DNA from: an uncultured Oscillospiraceae bacterium
Lineage (GTDB): Bacteria > Bacillota_A > Clostridia > Oscillospirales > Oscillospiraceae
NCBI GenBank assembly: GCA_900757695.1
Contig: CAAEOU010000105.1
Span: 1 to 5,016, forward strand
DNA length: 5,016 bases
Direction: 5' to 3'
Below, piece by piece: positions 4,441 to 5,016 of the stretch. How positions within the stretch are numbered: the first letter of the stretch is position 1; every line of letters starts with the position of its first letter. The notes under the pieces are model-generated. The model saw only the letters and a list, made by a program, of their open reading frames with translations, was not told the DNA's origin and did no database searches. Made by a program: the position numbers and the translations under genes.

Positions 4441-5016
4441 TTGAAGAAAGGTAAAAATTATCAGGAGAGCGCAAAGCTCATCGACCGTTCCGTACAGTAT
4501 GACGCTACGGACGCCTGCGCTCTTGTTGTCAATACTGCAAAAGCTAAGTTCGACGAAACCGTAGAGGTTCACATCCGTCTGGGTGTTGACTCCCGTCACG
4601 CTGACCAGCAGGTTCGTGGCTCTGTAGTACTGCCCAACGGCACCGGCAAGACCCGCAAGGTTCTGGTCTTCGCAAAGGACGCCAAGGCTGACGCTGCTCG
4701 TGAGGCTGGCGCAGACTATGTTGGCGGCATGGACATGGTCGAGAAGATCCAGAAGGAAAACTTCTTTGACTATGACGTTGTTGTTGCTACCCCCGACATG
4801 ATGGGCATCGTTGGCCGTCTCGGTAAGGTTCTGGGCCCCAAGGGTCTCATGCCTTCCCCCAAGGCCGGCACCGTAACTCCCGATGTTGCTAAGGCCATCG
4901 GCGAGATCAAGGCCGGTAAGATCGAGTATCGTCTCGACAAGACCAACATCATCCACTGCCCCATCGGCAAGGTTTCTTTCGGCTCCGAGAAGCTGGTTGA
5001 GAACTTCGACACCCTC
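4441..5016 (+). CDS. rplA: 50S ribosomal protein L1, 3' end outside window, TTG start
   Basis: The frame from TTG 4441 to the window end gives 192 residues with no stop. L1 is usually about 230 residues, so roughly 40 are missing. The N-terminus, M(TTG)[19 protein letters not shown], aligns with the family. Domain I contains [15 protein letters not shown] (36-50); domain II spans about 68-160. The L1 signature [19 protein letters not shown] (125-143) is intact, followed by [23 protein letters not shown] and the return to domain I ([11 protein letters not shown]). L1 forms the mobile E-site stalk by binding 23S rRNA helices 76-78, and it represses its own operon when in excess. The weak TTG start, paired with a strong AAGGAGG and the L1-like leader just upstream, suggests tight control of output. 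The gene is easily missed by a search limited to ATG starts. Confidence 0.96.
   Translation, partial: MKKGKNYQESAKLIDRSVQYDATDACALVVNTAKAKFDETVEVHIRLGVDSRHADQQVRGSVVLPNGTGKTRKVLVFAKDAKADAAREAGADYVGGMDMVEKIQKENFFDYDVVVATPDMMGIVGRLGKVLGPKGLMPSPKAGTVTPDVAKAIGEIKAGKIEYRLDKTNIIHCPIGKVSFGSEKLVENFDTL

Noticed and set aside
4390..4956. Minus-strand open frame of 188 codons opposite rplA
   Set aside because: The plus strand encodes an unmistakable L1 with a good Shine-Dalgarno; the antisense product shows no recognisable domain.
1..5016. Mobile elements, CRISPR arrays, tRNA genes or a new defence-type cluster
   Set aside because: No transposase, direct-repeat array, cloverleaf or unknown multi-gene cassette was found; nearly all the coding space is explained by known families.

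Overview
The window looks like a chromosomal segment from an anaerobic Firmicute, most likely of the Oscillospiraceae (Ruminococcaceae) type. The reasons are the moderately high G+C, strong AAGGAGG-type ribosome binding sites, an unanchored-looking parvulin with a long loop insertion, a TcdA of clostridial style (SKTTGCHLARIMRREL), and the order rpmG-secE-nusG-rplK-rplA. The lineage is inferred from protein style only; no database comparison was possible.

Layout. Bases 2-538 hold the 3' part of a parvulin-type peptidyl-prolyl isomerase, closed by a strong intrinsic terminator (548-580). Then come tcdA (614-1324, tRNA ct6A dehydratase) and a hairpin at 1351-1383 whose 3' arm also carries the Shine-Dalgarno of the next gene. 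Two overlapping 118-residue TauE/SafE half-transporters follow (1391-1747 and 1741-2097). A hairpin (2099-2143) separates them from the convergent ruvX/yqgF gene (2159-2578, minus strand). A divergent promoter region (about 2608-2738) fires ruvX leftward and the translation/transcription operon rightward: rpmG (2855-3004, 49 aa), secE (3020-3259), nusG (3274-3816), rplK (3922-4347) and rplA (4441 to the window end, partial, TTG start).

Function. The right half is the conserved housekeeping cluster linking ribosome large-subunit proteins L33, L11 and L1 with the SecE translocon subunit and the elongation factor NusG. Its most notable non-coding content is a pair of leaders, one before rplK and one before rplA. 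Both begin with the same 11 bases (AACGTGGGAGG) and end in CCAC. They resemble the 23S rRNA L1-stalk element (GGUGGGAG ... ACCACC), so they are good candidates for L1 autoregulatory sites, one per cistron. The left half is a set of unrelated small transcription units: protein folding, tRNA modification, anion export and pre-rRNA/recombination nuclease.

I see no mobile element, CRISPR array, tRNA or rRNA gene. No wholly new multi-gene system is evident. The items most worth following up are the duplicated L1-like leaders, the split TauE/SafE pair, and the terminator that overlaps a ribosome binding site.
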